Positions 9,004 through 18,488 of a stretch of 64,000 bases of DNA are shown here, piece after piece. The translations under genes were made by a program, and so were the position numbers. Under the pieces are notes generated by a model. It was not told the origin of the DNA. It was given only the letters and a program-made list of their open reading frames with translations, and searched no databases. Origin of the DNA: Accumulibacter jenkinsii (GTDB lineage Bacteria > Pseudomonadota > Gammaproteobacteria > Burkholderiales > Rhodocyclaceae); contig JAZKUF010000006.1 in assembly GCA_036625225.1 (NCBI GenBank), positions 127,097 to 191,096 on the forward strand, read 5' to 3'. Positions within the stretch are counted from its first letter, which is position 1; each line of letters starts with the position of its first letter.

Positions 9004-11175
9004 ATGGACATGATTGCAGCACTGCGTCGACTCAGTCTGATGACACGACTTTCATTGACCGTGGTCCTGGCCTTGCTGGCCATGCTGCTGCTCGTCTGGG
9101 AGAGCCTCGCATCGCTGCATGGCCAGCTCTACAGCGATCGCCAGGTAAAGACACGGCACCTGGTCGAGACCGTCGTCGGCGTCCTTGAGCACTATCACGC
9201 GCAGCAGACGGCGGGCAAGCTGACCGGCGACGAAGCGAAGCAGCAGGCGATCGCCGCGGTCAAGCGGCTGCGCTACGACAAGACCGAGTATTTCTGGATC
9301 AACGACCTCGGCAAGCCGGTGCCGACGATGGTGATGCACCCGACGGTGCCCGCACTCGACGGCAAGGTGCTCGACGAAGAGCGCTTCAACAAGGCGATCT
9401 CGCTGCAGGCCGGCAGCGACGGCGAGAAGCTTCGCGTCGAGCGAAAGAATCTCTTCGTGAGCTTCAAAGAGGTAGTCGAAAAGACCGGCGAAGGCTATGT
9501 CGAGTATCTGTGGCCACGGCCACTCGCCGGCGGCGGCGTGACCGACGAACTGTTCACCAAGCTGTCCTACGTCCGGAAGTTCGAACCCTGGGGCTGGGTC
9601 GTCGGTTCCGGCATTTATATTGACGACGTCGACCAGATCTTCGCCAGTGCGGCACGACAAAGCGTGTTGATCGCCCTCGGCGCCACCTTGCTGCTGCTGT
9701 TGGGTGGCTGGGTAGTGAGGAAGAGCATTGTGACCGAGTTCGGCGGCGAACCGCGCGCCGCGCTGAAGGCGACCAGCCGGATTGCCGCGGGCGACCTGAC
9801 GCACACCATTTCGCTGCAGCCCGGCGACCGGGAAAGCGTGCTCTTCGTACTGGCACACATGCAGGCCAGCCTCAAGGAGATGCTGCAGGCGATCTTCACC
9901 AATGCCGGCAAGGTGCGGGCAAGCATCGAACGTCTGTCGGCCGAGTCGAACGAAATCAACCTCGCAACGCAGGTGCAGGCGGCGGCCGTCCGGCATACCC
10001 GCTCGGCGATCAGCGATGTCTCAAACAGCGTCGAAGTGGTCAATGGACTTGTCCGGGCGACCGAAGACGGCGCCCATGCCGTCGCCGGGCGCGCTCACGA
10101 CGGCGCCGCTGTCGCCGTCAAGGTTGCGCTCGAGATGCAGGCCATTGCCGACACCGTTGCCGCCTCGTCGCAGCAGGTTTCCCGACTGGTCGAAAGCAGT
10201 AGCGAGATCGGCCAGATGGCGCGGGTGATCAAGGAAATTGCCGATCAGACCAACCTGCTGGCGCTCAATGCCGCCATCGAGGCCGCGCGCGCGGGCGAGC
10301 AGGGGCGTGGCTTCGCGGTCGTCGCCGACGAGGTGCGCAAGCTTGCCGAACGCACGAGCAAGGCGACGAGCGAGATCGACTGCATCCTGCAGGGCATCCG
10401 CAGCGACACCGAGAACGCGGTCCACGGCATGCAGGCTGCCGCACCGGTGATCGCCAGCGGGGTCACGCAGGCCAACTCGGCGGCTGCGACCCTGCAGGCG
10501 ATCGAACAGCAGGCGCAGGACTCGCTCGAGAAAATGCAGGCGCTGTCACGGGCGACGCAGGAGCAGACGCGGCGGATCGAAGACATCGTGAGCAACGTCG
10601 ATGAGGTGATGAAGGCGTCCGGACAGACCGAAAACGTGATCAGGCAGTCGCTGCACTCGGCGGCCGACCTCGAGCAGGCGTCGAGCGCCATGTTCTCGAT
10701 GGTCCAGCGCTTCAGGATCGAGGATCCGGCCAGCGAACAGCCGTCGGGCGACAGCGATCGGACGGCGGTCAAGCCACTGATGGTATGGTCGAATGCGCTG
10801 TCCGTCGGACACGCCGAGATCGACCGCCAGCACCAGGTACTGATCGAGATCGCCAACCGCCTCAACGCCAGCATGCGCTCGGGCGCGGGCCGTGCGGCCT
10901 GTGGCACGATCCTCGACGAACTCGTGAACTATACGGTCAACCATTTCGCCTTCGAGGAAAAGCTGATGGACAAACACCGCTACGGCGATCGCGAGAGCCA
11001 TCTGGCGGCGCATCGCCGATTGATCGCCGACGTCTCGAAGTTCAAGCGTCAGTACGAATCCGGCGAAACGATCTCGATCGAACTGATGGGTTTCATCCGC
11101 GATTGGCTGGTCAACCATTTCCTCAAGGTCGACCGTGCGCTGGTGCGCGACCTCACGAGCCGGGGCCTGTCCTGA
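9004..11175 (+). CDS. Methyl-accepting chemotaxis protein with Cache sensor and C-terminal bacteriohemerythrin
   Basis: About 723 residues. A first membrane helix lies near 10-30, followed by a single-Cache periplasmic sensor (about 30-210, with YFWINDL and WGWVVGSGIYIDD typical of sCache_2), a second helix near 220-240, a HAMP-like linker and a cytoplasmic signalling hairpin (IADQTNLLALNAAIEAARA near 411-430). From about residue 593 a complete hemerythrin domain follows: GHAEIDRQHQ, NHFAFEE, HLAAH and WLVNHFLKVD supply the histidines and carboxylates of a di-iron site. The fusion suggests one receptor reading both a small periplasmic ligand and oxygen or NO inside the cell. ATG 9004 or 9010 are both possible starts. 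Confidence 0.92.
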   Translation: MDMIAALRRLSLMTRLSLTVVLALLAMLLLVWESLASLHGQLYSDRQVKTRHLVETVVGVLEHYHAQQTAGKLTGDEAKQQAIAAVKRLRYDKTEYFWINDLGKPVPTMVMHPTVPALDGKVLDEERFNKAISLQAGSDGEKLRVERKNLFVSFKEVVEKTGEGYVEYLWPRPLAGGGVTDELFTKLSYVRKFEPWGWVVGSGIYIDDVDQIFASAARQSVLIALGATLLLLLGGWVVRKSIVTEFGGEPRAALKATSRIAAGDLTHTISLQPGDRESVLFVLAHMQASLKEMLQAIFTNAGKVRASIERLSAESNEINLATQVQAAAVRHTRSAISDVSNSVEVVNGLVRATEDGAHAVAGRAHDGAAVAVKVALEMQAIADTVAASSQQVSRLVESSSEIGQMARVIKEIADQTNLLALNAAIEAARAGEQGRGFAVVADEVRKLAERTSKATSEIDCILQGIRSDTENAVHGMQAAAPVIASGVTQANSAAATLQAIEQQAQDSLEKMQALSRATQEQTRRIEDIVSNVDEVMKASGQTENVIRQSLHSAADLEQASSAMFSMVQRFRIEDPASEQPSGDSDRTAVKPLMVWSNALSVGHAEIDRQHQVLIEIANRLNASMRSGAGRAACGTILDELVNYTVNHFAFEEKLMDKHRYGDRESHLAAHRRLIADVSKFKRQYESGETISIELMGFIRDWLVNHFLKVDRALVRDLTSRGLS

Positions 11176-11250
11176 AAAAGGCGGCACCGCCTCAATGGCT
11201 TGCGCAGGGCCGCCATCGCCGACGTCACCCGTCCTCGGAGAGCACCCACA

Positions 11251-12537
11251 ATGAGCACCCCTGATCAGCAGCAGCGCCGCCGTACCCTCGCCCTGGCGGT
11301 GGTGGTCGCAGCGTACGTCCTGTCTTTTTTCCAGCGCTTTGCCCCGGCCGGCATCGCCCCGGACCTGGTCGCCGCGTTCAATACCACGGCGTCGTCGCTC
11401 GGCGTCCTGGCGGCGACCTATTTCTATGTCTATACGCTGATGCAGGTGCCGACCGGCATCCTCGTCGATACCCTCGGGCCCCGCCTGATTCTCCTGCTCG
11501 GCGGGCTGGTGGGCGGTGTCGGCAGTTTGCTCTTCGGTATGGCACCCGGTTTCGAGCTGGCCCTCGTCGGGCGAACGCTGATCGGGCTCGGCGTCTCGGT
11601 CACCTTCATCGCCATGCTCAAGATCATCGCGCTGTCCTTTGACGAGCGGCGCTTTGCCAGCCTGGTCGGCGTCAGCATGCTGATCGGCAATCTGGGATCG
11701 GTGCTGGCTGGCGCGCCGCTCTCATGGCTTGCGCAGATCACCGGCTGGCGAGGTATTTTCGTCGGCCTCGCCGGGCTCTCGCTGCTGCTCGGTGTCGGCT
11801 GCTGGTACTTGCTACGCGAGTCCGCCGCACCGGTTACCGGTTCGACCGCCAAGCGGCCGCGCTTCGACCGTACCGTCGTTCTCTCCGGTCTGCTGTCGGT
11901 CCTCGGGAACCGCGAAACCTGGCCGGTCGTCTGCGTCAATTTCGGCATCTGCGGCAGCTTCTTTGCTTTCGCCGGCCTCTGGGCGACGCCCTTCCTGACC
12001 CAGGTACATGGCTTGAGCCGGACTGCCGCCGCCAACCACGTCAGCCTCTATTTCGCCGGCTTTGCGCTCGGCTGTGCGCTGGTCGGCGCCGTCTCGGACC
12101 GTCTCGGTCGGCGCAAGCCGGTGCTGCTGGTGAGTAGCCACCTCTATGCACTGATCTGGCTCGTCTGGCTGTCCGGCAGTGCGCTACCGCTCGCGGTGAG
12201 CTATTCACTGTTCACCCTGATGGGCCTGTTGACCGCCAGTTTCACCCTCACCTGGGCCTGCGCCAAAGAGGTCAATCCGCCGCTGCTTTCCGGCATATCG
12301 ACCAGCGTCACCAATATGGGTGGCTTTCTGGCAGCCGCCCTCCTCCAGCCGCTGGTCGGCTGGGTGATGGATCTGACCTGGCAGGGTGGCCTGAGCGAGA
12401 CTGGCGCACGCGTCTATACGCCGGCCGATTTCCATGCCGGCCTCATCCTGCTTGGCGGGACCGCAGGTTTCGGCGCCCTCGCTTCGTGGTGGATTCGCGA
12501 AACCCGTTGCCGCAACATCTGGCGGCCCTCTGCGTGA
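11251..12537 (+). CDS. MFS transporter
   Basis: A 428-residue permease with about twelve hydrophobic segments. It carries the family loop motif after helix 2 (GILVDTLGPR) and a matching loop in the second half (GAVSDRLGRRKP). The start at 11251 follows GGAGAG eight bases upstream; an in-frame TTG or longer start from 11200 is less likely. It lies 75 bases after the chemoreceptor gene on the same strand and may share its transcript. The substrate cannot be assigned; the sequence resembles the nitrate/sugar-phosphate/hexuronate-like MFS group only in a general way. Confidence 0.88.
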   Translation: MSTPDQQQRRRTLALAVVVAAYVLSFFQRFAPAGIAPDLVAAFNTTASSLGVLAATYFYVYTLMQVPTGILVDTLGPRLILLLGGLVGGVGSLLFGMAPGFELALVGRTLIGLGVSVTFIAMLKIIALSFDERRFASLVGVSMLIGNLGSVLAGAPLSWLAQITGWRGIFVGLAGLSLLLGVGCWYLLRESAAPVTGSTAKRPRFDRTVVLSGLLSVLGNRETWPVVCVNFGICGSFFAFAGLWATPFLTQVHGLSRTAAANHVSLYFAGFALGCALVGAVSDRLGRRKPVLLVSSHLYALIWLVWLSGSALPLAVSYSLFTLMGLLTASFTLTWACAKEVNPPLLSGISTSVTNMGGFLAAALLQPLVGWVMDLTWQGGLSETGARVYTPADFHAGLILLGGTAGFGALASWWIRETRCRNIWRPSA

Positions 12538-12628
12538 TGCCGTGCGCGCGGCGCGGCTACCCGGCCTGTGACGGGGCGGTAGCCCGACTCTCCGGGCATC
12601 GCGCCGGCCCGCGAACCCCGGACGAGGG

Positions 12629-13159
12629 TCAGCGTCTTTCGTAGACCAGTTCGACGCGCCGCATGCTGCGACGGCAGGTTTCGCTGTCGCACTTCTGCTT
12701 GCTGCTTTCCTCGCTGCCGACTGGCAGGCGTCGAATCTGGTTTCTCGGCACGCCCAGCGAACGCAAGCGCTCGCTGACCGCCTCGGTCCGCCGGTCGGCA
12801 ACGGCCAGGTTGTAGGCGGCACTGCCGAGATTGTCGGTATGACCGACCAGAACCACGAGCAGCGTCGAGTCTTCCTTCAGTTTCTGGGCGTTCTGACGAA
12901 GAACCTCGCTACCCTCGTTGTCGATCGTTGCGTCGCTCGATGCGAAATAGACTGTCCGGCTGGCATCGCTGTCGGCGAAAGGCGTCGGCTTTCCCTTGGC
13001 CTGGCGAGCGGTCAACGGCGAGGCGCGCGCGCCCCGCGCCTGCGTCACGCCGGATTCTGCCGGGTCGACCGAGCGCGGCGGCTGGTCGACCGTACCGCAG
13101 GCCGACAGAAGCACCAGCAACGCGAGGCCGCAATGGAACGAACGATGGGAAAACGACAT
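12629..13159 (-). CDS. OmpA-family peptidoglycan-binding lipoprotein
   Basis: A 176-residue exported protein. The signal peptide ends in a lipobox, LLSAC, with the lipidated Cys at about 21. A disordered linker follows, then a C-terminal OmpA domain (about 75-175) with VVLVGHTDNLGSAAYN and ADRRTEAVSERL, the residues that grip diaminopimelate in peptidoglycan. It should tether the outer membrane to the cell wall. It is downstream of the cbb genes on the same strand with a 157-base gap, so it is probably a separate unit. It contains a Cys pair (KCDSETC) near the C-terminus, which could form a disulfide. Confidence 0.88.
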   Translation of the reverse strand: MSFSHRSFHCGLALLVLLSACGTVDQPPRSVDPAESGVTQARGARASPLTARQAKGKPTPFADSDASRTVYFASSDATIDNEGSEVLRQNAQKLKEDSTLLVVLVGHTDNLGSAAYNLAVADRRTEAVSERLRSLGVPRNQIRRLPVGSEESSKQKCDSETCRRSMRRVELVYERR

Positions 13160-13316
13160 GGGCGATGCACCAGCAGGTCAGGACGGCAAGCAGCGAAGCT
13201 GTAGTGTAACTGATTGCCGTCCGGCAGGGCAGCTGACAAACGGGGTCAGCACAACGCAGAAAGCCCCCCACTTTCGGGCAAGCCGTCCCCCGCCGGGGAT
13301 GCCGCGTTCGCCAGGG

Positions 13317-15386
13317 TCAGCCTTCGAGGCTTGCTTCGGCGGCCTCTTGCCGCTCTCCCCTCAGCGCCGGCGGTAGTTCCCCGAGCAGTCGATGCACCTG
13401 CGCGACGATGCTGCAAACGTTGATGCCGAAGAACTCGTAAAGGTCGGTAGCCGGCGCCGATTCACCGAAGCGGTCGATGCCGACCACGGCACCGTGGGTA
13501 CCGACATACTTCCACCAGAGGTCGGGATGTCCGGCCTCGACGGCGACCATCGGCAGCGTCGGCGGCAGCACCTCCTGCCGATACGCCAGCGACTGCCGAT
13601 CGAATCGTTGCGTACAGGGCATGGCGACGACTCGGGCAGCGATTCCGTCGTCCCGGAGCGCGCGCTGGGCGTCGAGTGCGAGGCTGACCTCCGATCCGGT
13701 GGCGATCAGCACGACCGTCGCGGGATCGACCGCCGCCTCGCGCAGGATGTAGCCACCGCGCCGGATACTCCCGATCTGCGCTGCGGTGCGTGACAGCGCC
13801 GGCAGGTTCTGGCGCGAGAGCAGAAAACACGAGGGACCCTTCTGCCGCTCCAGAGCAACGGTCCAGGCAACCGCGGTCTCCACCGCATCGGCCGGACGCC
13901 AGACGTCCAGGCCCGGAATCAAGCGCAGCGAAGCGGCATGCTCGATCGGCTGGTGGGTCGGACCGTCTTCGCCAAGGCCGATCGAATCGTGGGTGTAGAC
14001 CATCAGCTGGCGCACTTTCATCAATGCCGCGAGGCGGATGGCGTTGCGTGCGTAGTCCGAAAAGACGAGAAAGGTCGCGGTGTAGGGAATGAAACCGCCA
14101 TGCAGCGCGGTGCCGTTGGCGATCGCGGTCATGCCGAACTCACGCACGCCGTAGTTCACGTAGTTGCCCCCAGCTTCGCGGTTGGCCGGACGGGTGCCGC
14201 TCCAGTTGGTGAGGTTCGACCCGGTCAGGTCGGCCGATCCGCCCAGCAGCTCGGGCAGGGCAGGAGCGAGCGCTTCAATGACGTTCTGCGATGCCTTGCG
14301 CGTCGCGAGAGCGCCGGTCTGCCCCGCCCACTGGTCGAGCAGTACGGCGACCCGGTCCGGCCAGTCAGCCGGCAGCTCTCCGCGCATCCGTCGTTCGAAC
14401 TCGACAGCCAGTTCCGGATAGGCGACACGATAGGCGGCGAAACCCGCTTCCCAGGCATACTCCGCGGCTTCGCCCCGGGCACGTACATTCCAGCCGGCGC
14501 GAACGTCGGCCGGGATGTCAAAAGCGGCGAACGGCCAGTCGAGCTGGCGGCGTGTATTGGCGATCTCGGCAGCGCCAAGCGGCGCGCCGTGTACGTCGTG
14601 GGTACCACTCTTGTTCGGCGAACCGAAACCGATCATCGTCTTGCAGCAGATCAGCGTCGGCCGCCCGGTCGGCACGCTCGCGAGGCGGATCGCGGCCTCG
14701 ATCGAGCCGACATCGTGGCCATCGCAGTTCGGCACCACGCGCCAGCCGTAGGCCTCGAAGCGCTTCGCGGTGTCGTCGGCAAACCAGGGCTGGACGTGGC
14801 CATCGATCGAGATGTCGTTATCGTCGTAGAAGACGACGAGTTTCGACAAGGACAGACGGCCGGCGAGCGAACACGCTTCGTGCGAGATCCCTTCCATCAG
14901 ACAGCCATCGCCGACAAACGCGTAAGTGTGATGATCGACGATCTTGTGCCCTTCCCGGTTGAAGGTCTCGGCCAGCAGACGTTCGGCGAGCGCCATTCCT
15001 ACGGCATTGGCAAGGCCCTGACCGAGAGGGCCGGTGGTGGTTTCGATGCCGGGCGTAAGGCCGACCTCGGGATGCCCCGGAGTCTTCGCATGGAGTTGGC
15101 GGAAGCGCTTCAGTTCGTCGAGCGGCAGGTCGTAACCGCACAGATGCAGCAACGCATAGATCAGCATCGACCCATGCCCGTTGGAGAGCACGAAGCGGTC
15201 GCGATCGCACCACTCCGGATTGGCCGGATTGTGTTTCAGGTGATGCCGCCAGAGGACCTCGGCGATATCGGCCATGCCCATCGGCATGCCGGGGTGACCT
15301 GAATTCGCCGCCTGAACGGCATCGATGGCAAGAAAACGCAGCGCATTGGCGCAGCGGCGGCGGAACTTGCGGGACTCAGTGGGCAC
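13317..15386 (-). CDS. cbbT: Transketolase
   Basis: A 689-residue thiamine-diphosphate enzyme that moves two-carbon units between sugar phosphates in the Calvin cycle and the pentose phosphate pathway. Recognisable stretches are AANSGHPGMPMGMAD near the N-terminus, GPLGQGLANAVGMALAE, the ThDP/Mg motif GDGCLMEGISHE, and in the pyrimidine domain DSIGLGEDGPTHQPIEH. The length is normal. It lies 15 bases downstream of phosphoribulokinase, and with fructose bisphosphatase before it forms a cbbF-cbbP-cbbT operon, so the Calvin-cycle name cbbT is preferred over tkt. RuBisCO is not in the window. Confidence 0.95.
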   Translation of the reverse strand: MPTESRKFRRRCANALRFLAIDAVQAANSGHPGMPMGMADIAEVLWRHHLKHNPANPEWCDRDRFVLSNGHGSMLIYALLHLCGYDLPLDELKRFRQLHAKTPGHPEVGLTPGIETTTGPLGQGLANAVGMALAERLLAETFNREGHKIVDHHTYAFVGDGCLMEGISHEACSLAGRLSLSKLVVFYDDNDISIDGHVQPWFADDTAKRFEAYGWRVVPNCDGHDVGSIEAAIRLASVPTGRPTLICCKTMIGFGSPNKSGTHDVHGAPLGAAEIANTRRQLDWPFAAFDIPADVRAGWNVRARGEAAEYAWEAGFAAYRVAYPELAVEFERRMRGELPADWPDRVAVLLDQWAGQTGALATRKASQNVIEALAPALPELLGGSADLTGSNLTNWSGTRPANREAGGNYVNYGVREFGMTAIANGTALHGGFIPYTATFLVFSDYARNAIRLAALMKVRQLMVYTHDSIGLGEDGPTHQPIEHAASLRLIPGLDVWRPADAVETAVAWTVALERQKGPSCFLLSRQNLPALSRTAAQIGSIRRGGYILREAAVDPATVVLIATGSEVSLALDAQRALRDDGIAARVVAMPCTQRFDRQSLAYRQEVLPPTLPMVAVEAGHPDLWWKYVGTHGAVVGIDRFGESAPATDLYEFFGINVCSIVAQVHRLLGELPPALRGERQEAAEASLEG

Positions 15387-15401
15387 GAAAAACTCCTTCG
15401 A

Positions 15402-16283
15402 TCAGGGTTGGCGCGAACGGCGCTTCTTGTCCATCAACTGCATGATCATCGGGGTGAAGATGATCTGCATCGCCAGTCCCATCTTTCCGCCGGGGCAGAC
15501 GATGATGTTCGGGCGCGACATGAACGAGTCATGCAGCATACTCAGCAGATAGGCGAAGTCAATTCCCTTGGGATTGGCAAAGCGAATCACCAGCATGCTC
15601 TCGTCCTGCGAGGGAATATCCTCGGCGATGAAGGGGTTGGAGGTGTCGACCGTCGGTACGCGCTGGAAATTGACGTGCGTCTTGGAAAACTGCGGGCAGA
15701 TATAGTGCGTGTAATCCGGCATTCGGCGCAGGATGGTATCCATCACCGCCTCGGTCGAGTAGCCGCGCTGGGCCTTGTCGCGATGCAGTTTCTGGATCCA
15801 TTCGAGGTTGATGATCGGCACCACACCAATACACAGGTCGACGTAGCGACCGACATCGACGCTGTCCGTCTTCGCCGCGCCGTGCAGCCCCTCGTAGAAC
15901 AACAGGTCGGTCCCGGTCGGCAGTTCGCTCCACTCGGTGAAGGTTCCCGGTGGCGAACCATGGAGCTTGGCTTCGGCATCGTCGTGCACGTAATGACGGC
16001 GCCTTCCCCGACCGCTCTCGCCGTATTCGCGAAACAATCCTTCGAGTTCAGCCAGGAGATTCGCTTCGGGTCCGAAGTGGCTGAAGTGGTGGTCGCCGGC
16101 GAGGCTCCTCTCGGCCATCGTGGCGCGCATCGCGAGCCGGTCGTAGCGGTGAAAGCTGTCGCCCTCGATGATCGCCGCGTTGAGTTGCTCGCGCCGGAAA
16201 ATGTGTTGAAAGGCGCGCGTGACCGAGGTGGTTCCGGCGCCGGAAGAACCGGTGATGGCGATGACTGGGTTTCTGATCGACAT
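15402..16283 (-). CDS. cbbP: Phosphoribulokinase
   Basis: A 293-residue kinase of the bacterial class I phosphoribulokinase type, making ribulose-1,5-bisphosphate from ribulose-5-phosphate and ATP. The P-loop is GSSGAGTTSV near residues 11-20; further family stretches are EGDSFHRYDR and FYEGLHGA. The start at 16283 (MSIRNPV) is preferred because GGAGGC stands eight bases upstream and because it begins just before the P-loop; the longer reading from 16448 only adds shadow sequence overlapping fbp. Position between cbbF and cbbT supports a role in CO2 fixation. This enzyme has no other common role, so its presence implies a Calvin cycle. Confidence 0.95.
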   Translation of the reverse strand: MSIRNPVIAITGSSGAGTTSVTRAFQHIFRREQLNAAIIEGDSFHRYDRLAMRATMAERSLAGDHHFSHFGPEANLLAELEGLFREYGESGRGRRRHYVHDDAEAKLHGSPPGTFTEWSELPTGTDLLFYEGLHGAAKTDSVDVGRYVDLCIGVVPIINLEWIQKLHRDKAQRGYSTEAVMDTILRRMPDYTHYICPQFSKTHVNFQRVPTVDTSNPFIAEDIPSQDESMLVIRFANPKGIDFAYLLSMLHDSFMSRPNIIVCPGGKMGLAMQIIFTPMIMQLMDKKRRSRQP

Positions 16284-16338
16284 GCAGAGAGCCTCCGTGA
16301 CTTGCTGGTGAATTTTCCGCCGGGTGCGCGGGCTGCAC

Positions 16339-17421
16339 TCAATCGTCCCGGAACAGGGTACGGGTCGAAAAGAGCGGCGAACTGAAAGGCTGGTCCTCGC
16401 CGGTTTCATACTCCCGGTGGTAACGTTCGATCCGTTCGACCTCGTCACGCGAGCCGAGGATCACCGGTACCCGCTGGTGCAGGCTGGTCGGCTGCACGTC
16501 GAGAAGGCGCTCGCTGCCGGTCGAGGCCAGCCCGCCAGCCTGAGCGACGATCATCGCCATTGGATTCGCTTCGTACATCAGACGCAGTCGCCCGGACCTC
16601 GACATGTCCTTGCTGTCCCGCGGATACAGGAATACGCCACCCCGCATGAGAATGCGATGGACTTCGGCGACCATCGACGCTACCCAGCGCATGTTGAAGT
16701 CCTTGCCGCGAATACCGGTCTTGCCGGCCAGACACTCGCTCACGTAGCGCTGCACTGGCGGCTCCCAGAAGCGCTCGTTCGATGCGTTGATCGCAAACTC
16801 GCGGGTTTCCGGCGATATTTCGAGTTTGGGATGGGTGAGCAGAAATTCGCCGATGTCGCGATCGAGGGTAAAGCCGAAAACGCCGCTGCCGACGGTCAGC
16901 ACGAGCATCGTCGAGGGACCGTAAAGCGCGTAGCCGGCGGCGACCTGCTGCCGACCTGGCTGGAGAAAATCCGCCGCAATCGGCAGGTCGGCAGGACCCT
17001 TCTGCGGACAGCGCAGGATCGAGAAAATGCTGCCGACCGACAGGTTGACGTCAATGTTCGATGAACCATCAAGGGGGTCGAAAACCAGCAGGTAAGTGCC
17101 GCGTGGATGATCGGCCGGGACCGGATAGATATCCTCCATTTCTTCCGAGGCCATCGCCGCCAGGTGGCCCCCCCACTCGCAATGGTGCAGGAAAGCCTGG
17201 TTGGCCAGCACATCGAGCTTTTTCTGTGCCTCGCCCTGCACGTTGTCGCTCCCCTCGTCACCCAGCACTCCGGCCAGCGAGCCACGCGAAACGCCTTGTG
17301 CGATCGCCTTGCACGAGCGCACGACGTCGCTGATGAGCATCGACAGATCGCCGACCAGGGTCGGATTGCGGCGCTGCTCCTCGATCAGGAACTTGTTAAC
17401 GTTGGTCCGTCCGCATAGCAT
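16339..17421 (-). CDS. cbbF: Class I fructose-1,6-bisphosphatase
   Basis: A 360-residue phosphatase that makes fructose-6-phosphate from fructose-1,6-bisphosphate. The metal-binding motif FDPLDGSSNIDVN lies near 113-125, and the ASEEMED stretch before it gives further metal ligands. It is the first gene of the cbbF-cbbP-cbbT operon, and reads away from a LysR-family gene 115 bases away, the usual CbbR arrangement. It may serve both the Calvin cycle and gluconeogenesis; a second fbp elsewhere cannot be excluded. Confidence 0.94.
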   Translation of the reverse strand: MLCGRTNVNKFLIEEQRRNPTLVGDLSMLISDVVRSCKAIAQGVSRGSLAGVLGDEGSDNVQGEAQKKLDVLANQAFLHHCEWGGHLAAMASEEMEDIYPVPADHPRGTYLLVFDPLDGSSNIDVNLSVGSIFSILRCPQKGPADLPIAADFLQPGRQQVAAGYALYGPSTMLVLTVGSGVFGFTLDRDIGEFLLTHPKLEISPETREFAINASNERFWEPPVQRYVSECLAGKTGIRGKDFNMRWVASMVAEVHRILMRGGVFLYPRDSKDMSRSGRLRLMYEANPMAMIVAQAGGLASTGSERLLDVQPTSLHQRVPVILGSRDEVERIERYHREYETGEDQPFSSPLFSTRTLFRDD

Positions 17422-17536
17422 GGCGATACTCCTGAAGTGGAATTCCTGGCGGCGCGAGGCCTGATCGGATTCTAGCGACCTGATACAAAAACGCCAGTTA
17501 AAGGTATTGTTGGTTTTATTTAAGAAAAGCTAATCG
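17422..17536. promoter_or_regulatory. Divergent cbbF/cbbR promoter region with possible CbbR site
   Basis: This 115-base region separates the divergent cbb operon and the LysR gene. Its right half is much more AT-rich than the surroundings. A TAA-N7-TAA pattern at 17521-17533 fits the loose TNA-N7-TNA pattern described for CbbR sites, but the motif has low information and sits directly before the LysR start codon. It is listed as a region, not as a proven operator. Confidence 0.35.
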
Positions 17537-18448
17537 ATGAGAAACGCCACCATCCGCCAACTACAGATCTTCTCCGTGGCGGCGAGCCACCTCTCGTTTG
17601 CCCGTGCGGCGGAAAAGCTGCACCTGACGCATGCCGCCATCTCGCTGCAGATCAAGCAACTCGAGGAGGTCAGCGGCGCCCTGCTCTTCGAACGAATCGG
17701 CAAGCGCGTCTTTCTGACCGAGGCCGGCGAGATTTTGCTCACCCATGCGCGTCAGATCCTGCTGTCGCTCAGGGAAGCGGATGAGGCCCTGCTCGCACTG
17801 AAAGGGCTCAAGGGCGGACGCATCGCGGTCGCCGTCGCGAGTACTGCCGAGTATTTCGCGCCCGGCCTGCTGGCCGAATTTCGCAGAACGCAGGCCGACG
17901 TGCGGATTCGACTGGTGATCGACAACCGTGACACCGTCAGCCGCCTGCTCGCCGGCAACGAAGTCGATCTCGCGATCATGGGCCGGCCGCCGGCCGAACT
18001 CGACGCGACGGCGGTCGCTTTTGCCCCGCATCCCCTGGTGATCGTCGCCGGGGTCGGGCATCCCTTGACCGGGCGGACCGGCATTGTCGTCGAAGATCTT
18101 GCCGGCGAGACGCTGATCGTTCGCGAATCGGGGTCGGGGACGCGCCTGGCAATGGAGGAGTTCTTTCGCGAGCGCTCGATCCCGCCGCAGATCGGCATGG
18201 AAATGAGCAGCAACGAAGCGATCAAGCAGGCGGTCGTGGCGGGCCTTGGCATCAGCTTCATTTCCCGACACACGCTCGGACTCGAACTGAGCGCCGGCCG
18301 TCTGAGTATCCTCCAGGTCGAAGGAACGCCGGTGATCCGCCGCTGGCACATCGTTCGCCACCGCAGCAAACACCTGACCCCGGCCCTCGCGGCTTTCTGG
18401 GATTTCGTGGTAGAAGCGGCGCCGGCCTACCTGAAGCAACTCGTCTGA
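17537..18448 (+). CDS. cbbR: LysR-family regulator, CbbR-like
   Basis: A 303-residue LysR protein. The N-terminal winged helix-turn-helix reads LSFARAAEKLHLTHAAISLQ, followed by a linker helix and a periplasmic-binding-protein-like effector domain (about 90-300). It is divergent from the cbbF-cbbP-cbbT operon, the classical place for CbbR, the activator of Calvin-cycle genes that responds to metabolites such as phosphoenolpyruvate or RuBP. The name rests on position and on general similarity. No competing function is suggested by the sequence. Confidence 0.85.
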   Translation: MRNATIRQLQIFSVAASHLSFARAAEKLHLTHAAISLQIKQLEEVSGALLFERIGKRVFLTEAGEILLTHARQILLSLREADEALLALKGLKGGRIAVAVASTAEYFAPGLLAEFRRTQADVRIRLVIDNRDTVSRLLAGNEVDLAIMGRPPAELDATAVAFAPHPLVIVAGVGHPLTGRTGIVVEDLAGETLIVRESGSGTRLAMEEFFRERSIPPQIGMEMSSNEAIKQAVVAGLGISFISRHTLGLELSAGRLSILQVEGTPVIRRWHIVRHRSKHLTPALAAFWDFVVEAAPAYLKQLV

Positions 18449-18488
18449 CGTCCGTCACGCGATCGTCAGATCTTCTGCGCCGCCAAGG

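Noticed and set aside
12538..12628. Convergent terminator between the MFS and OmpA-like genes
   Set aside because: GC-rich inverted segments exist but no T run follows on either strand and pairing is imperfect.
13938..15302. A 454-codon frame antisense to transketolase
   Set aside because: Shadow frame in GC-rich DNA; no recognisable domain, while the transketolase is complete.
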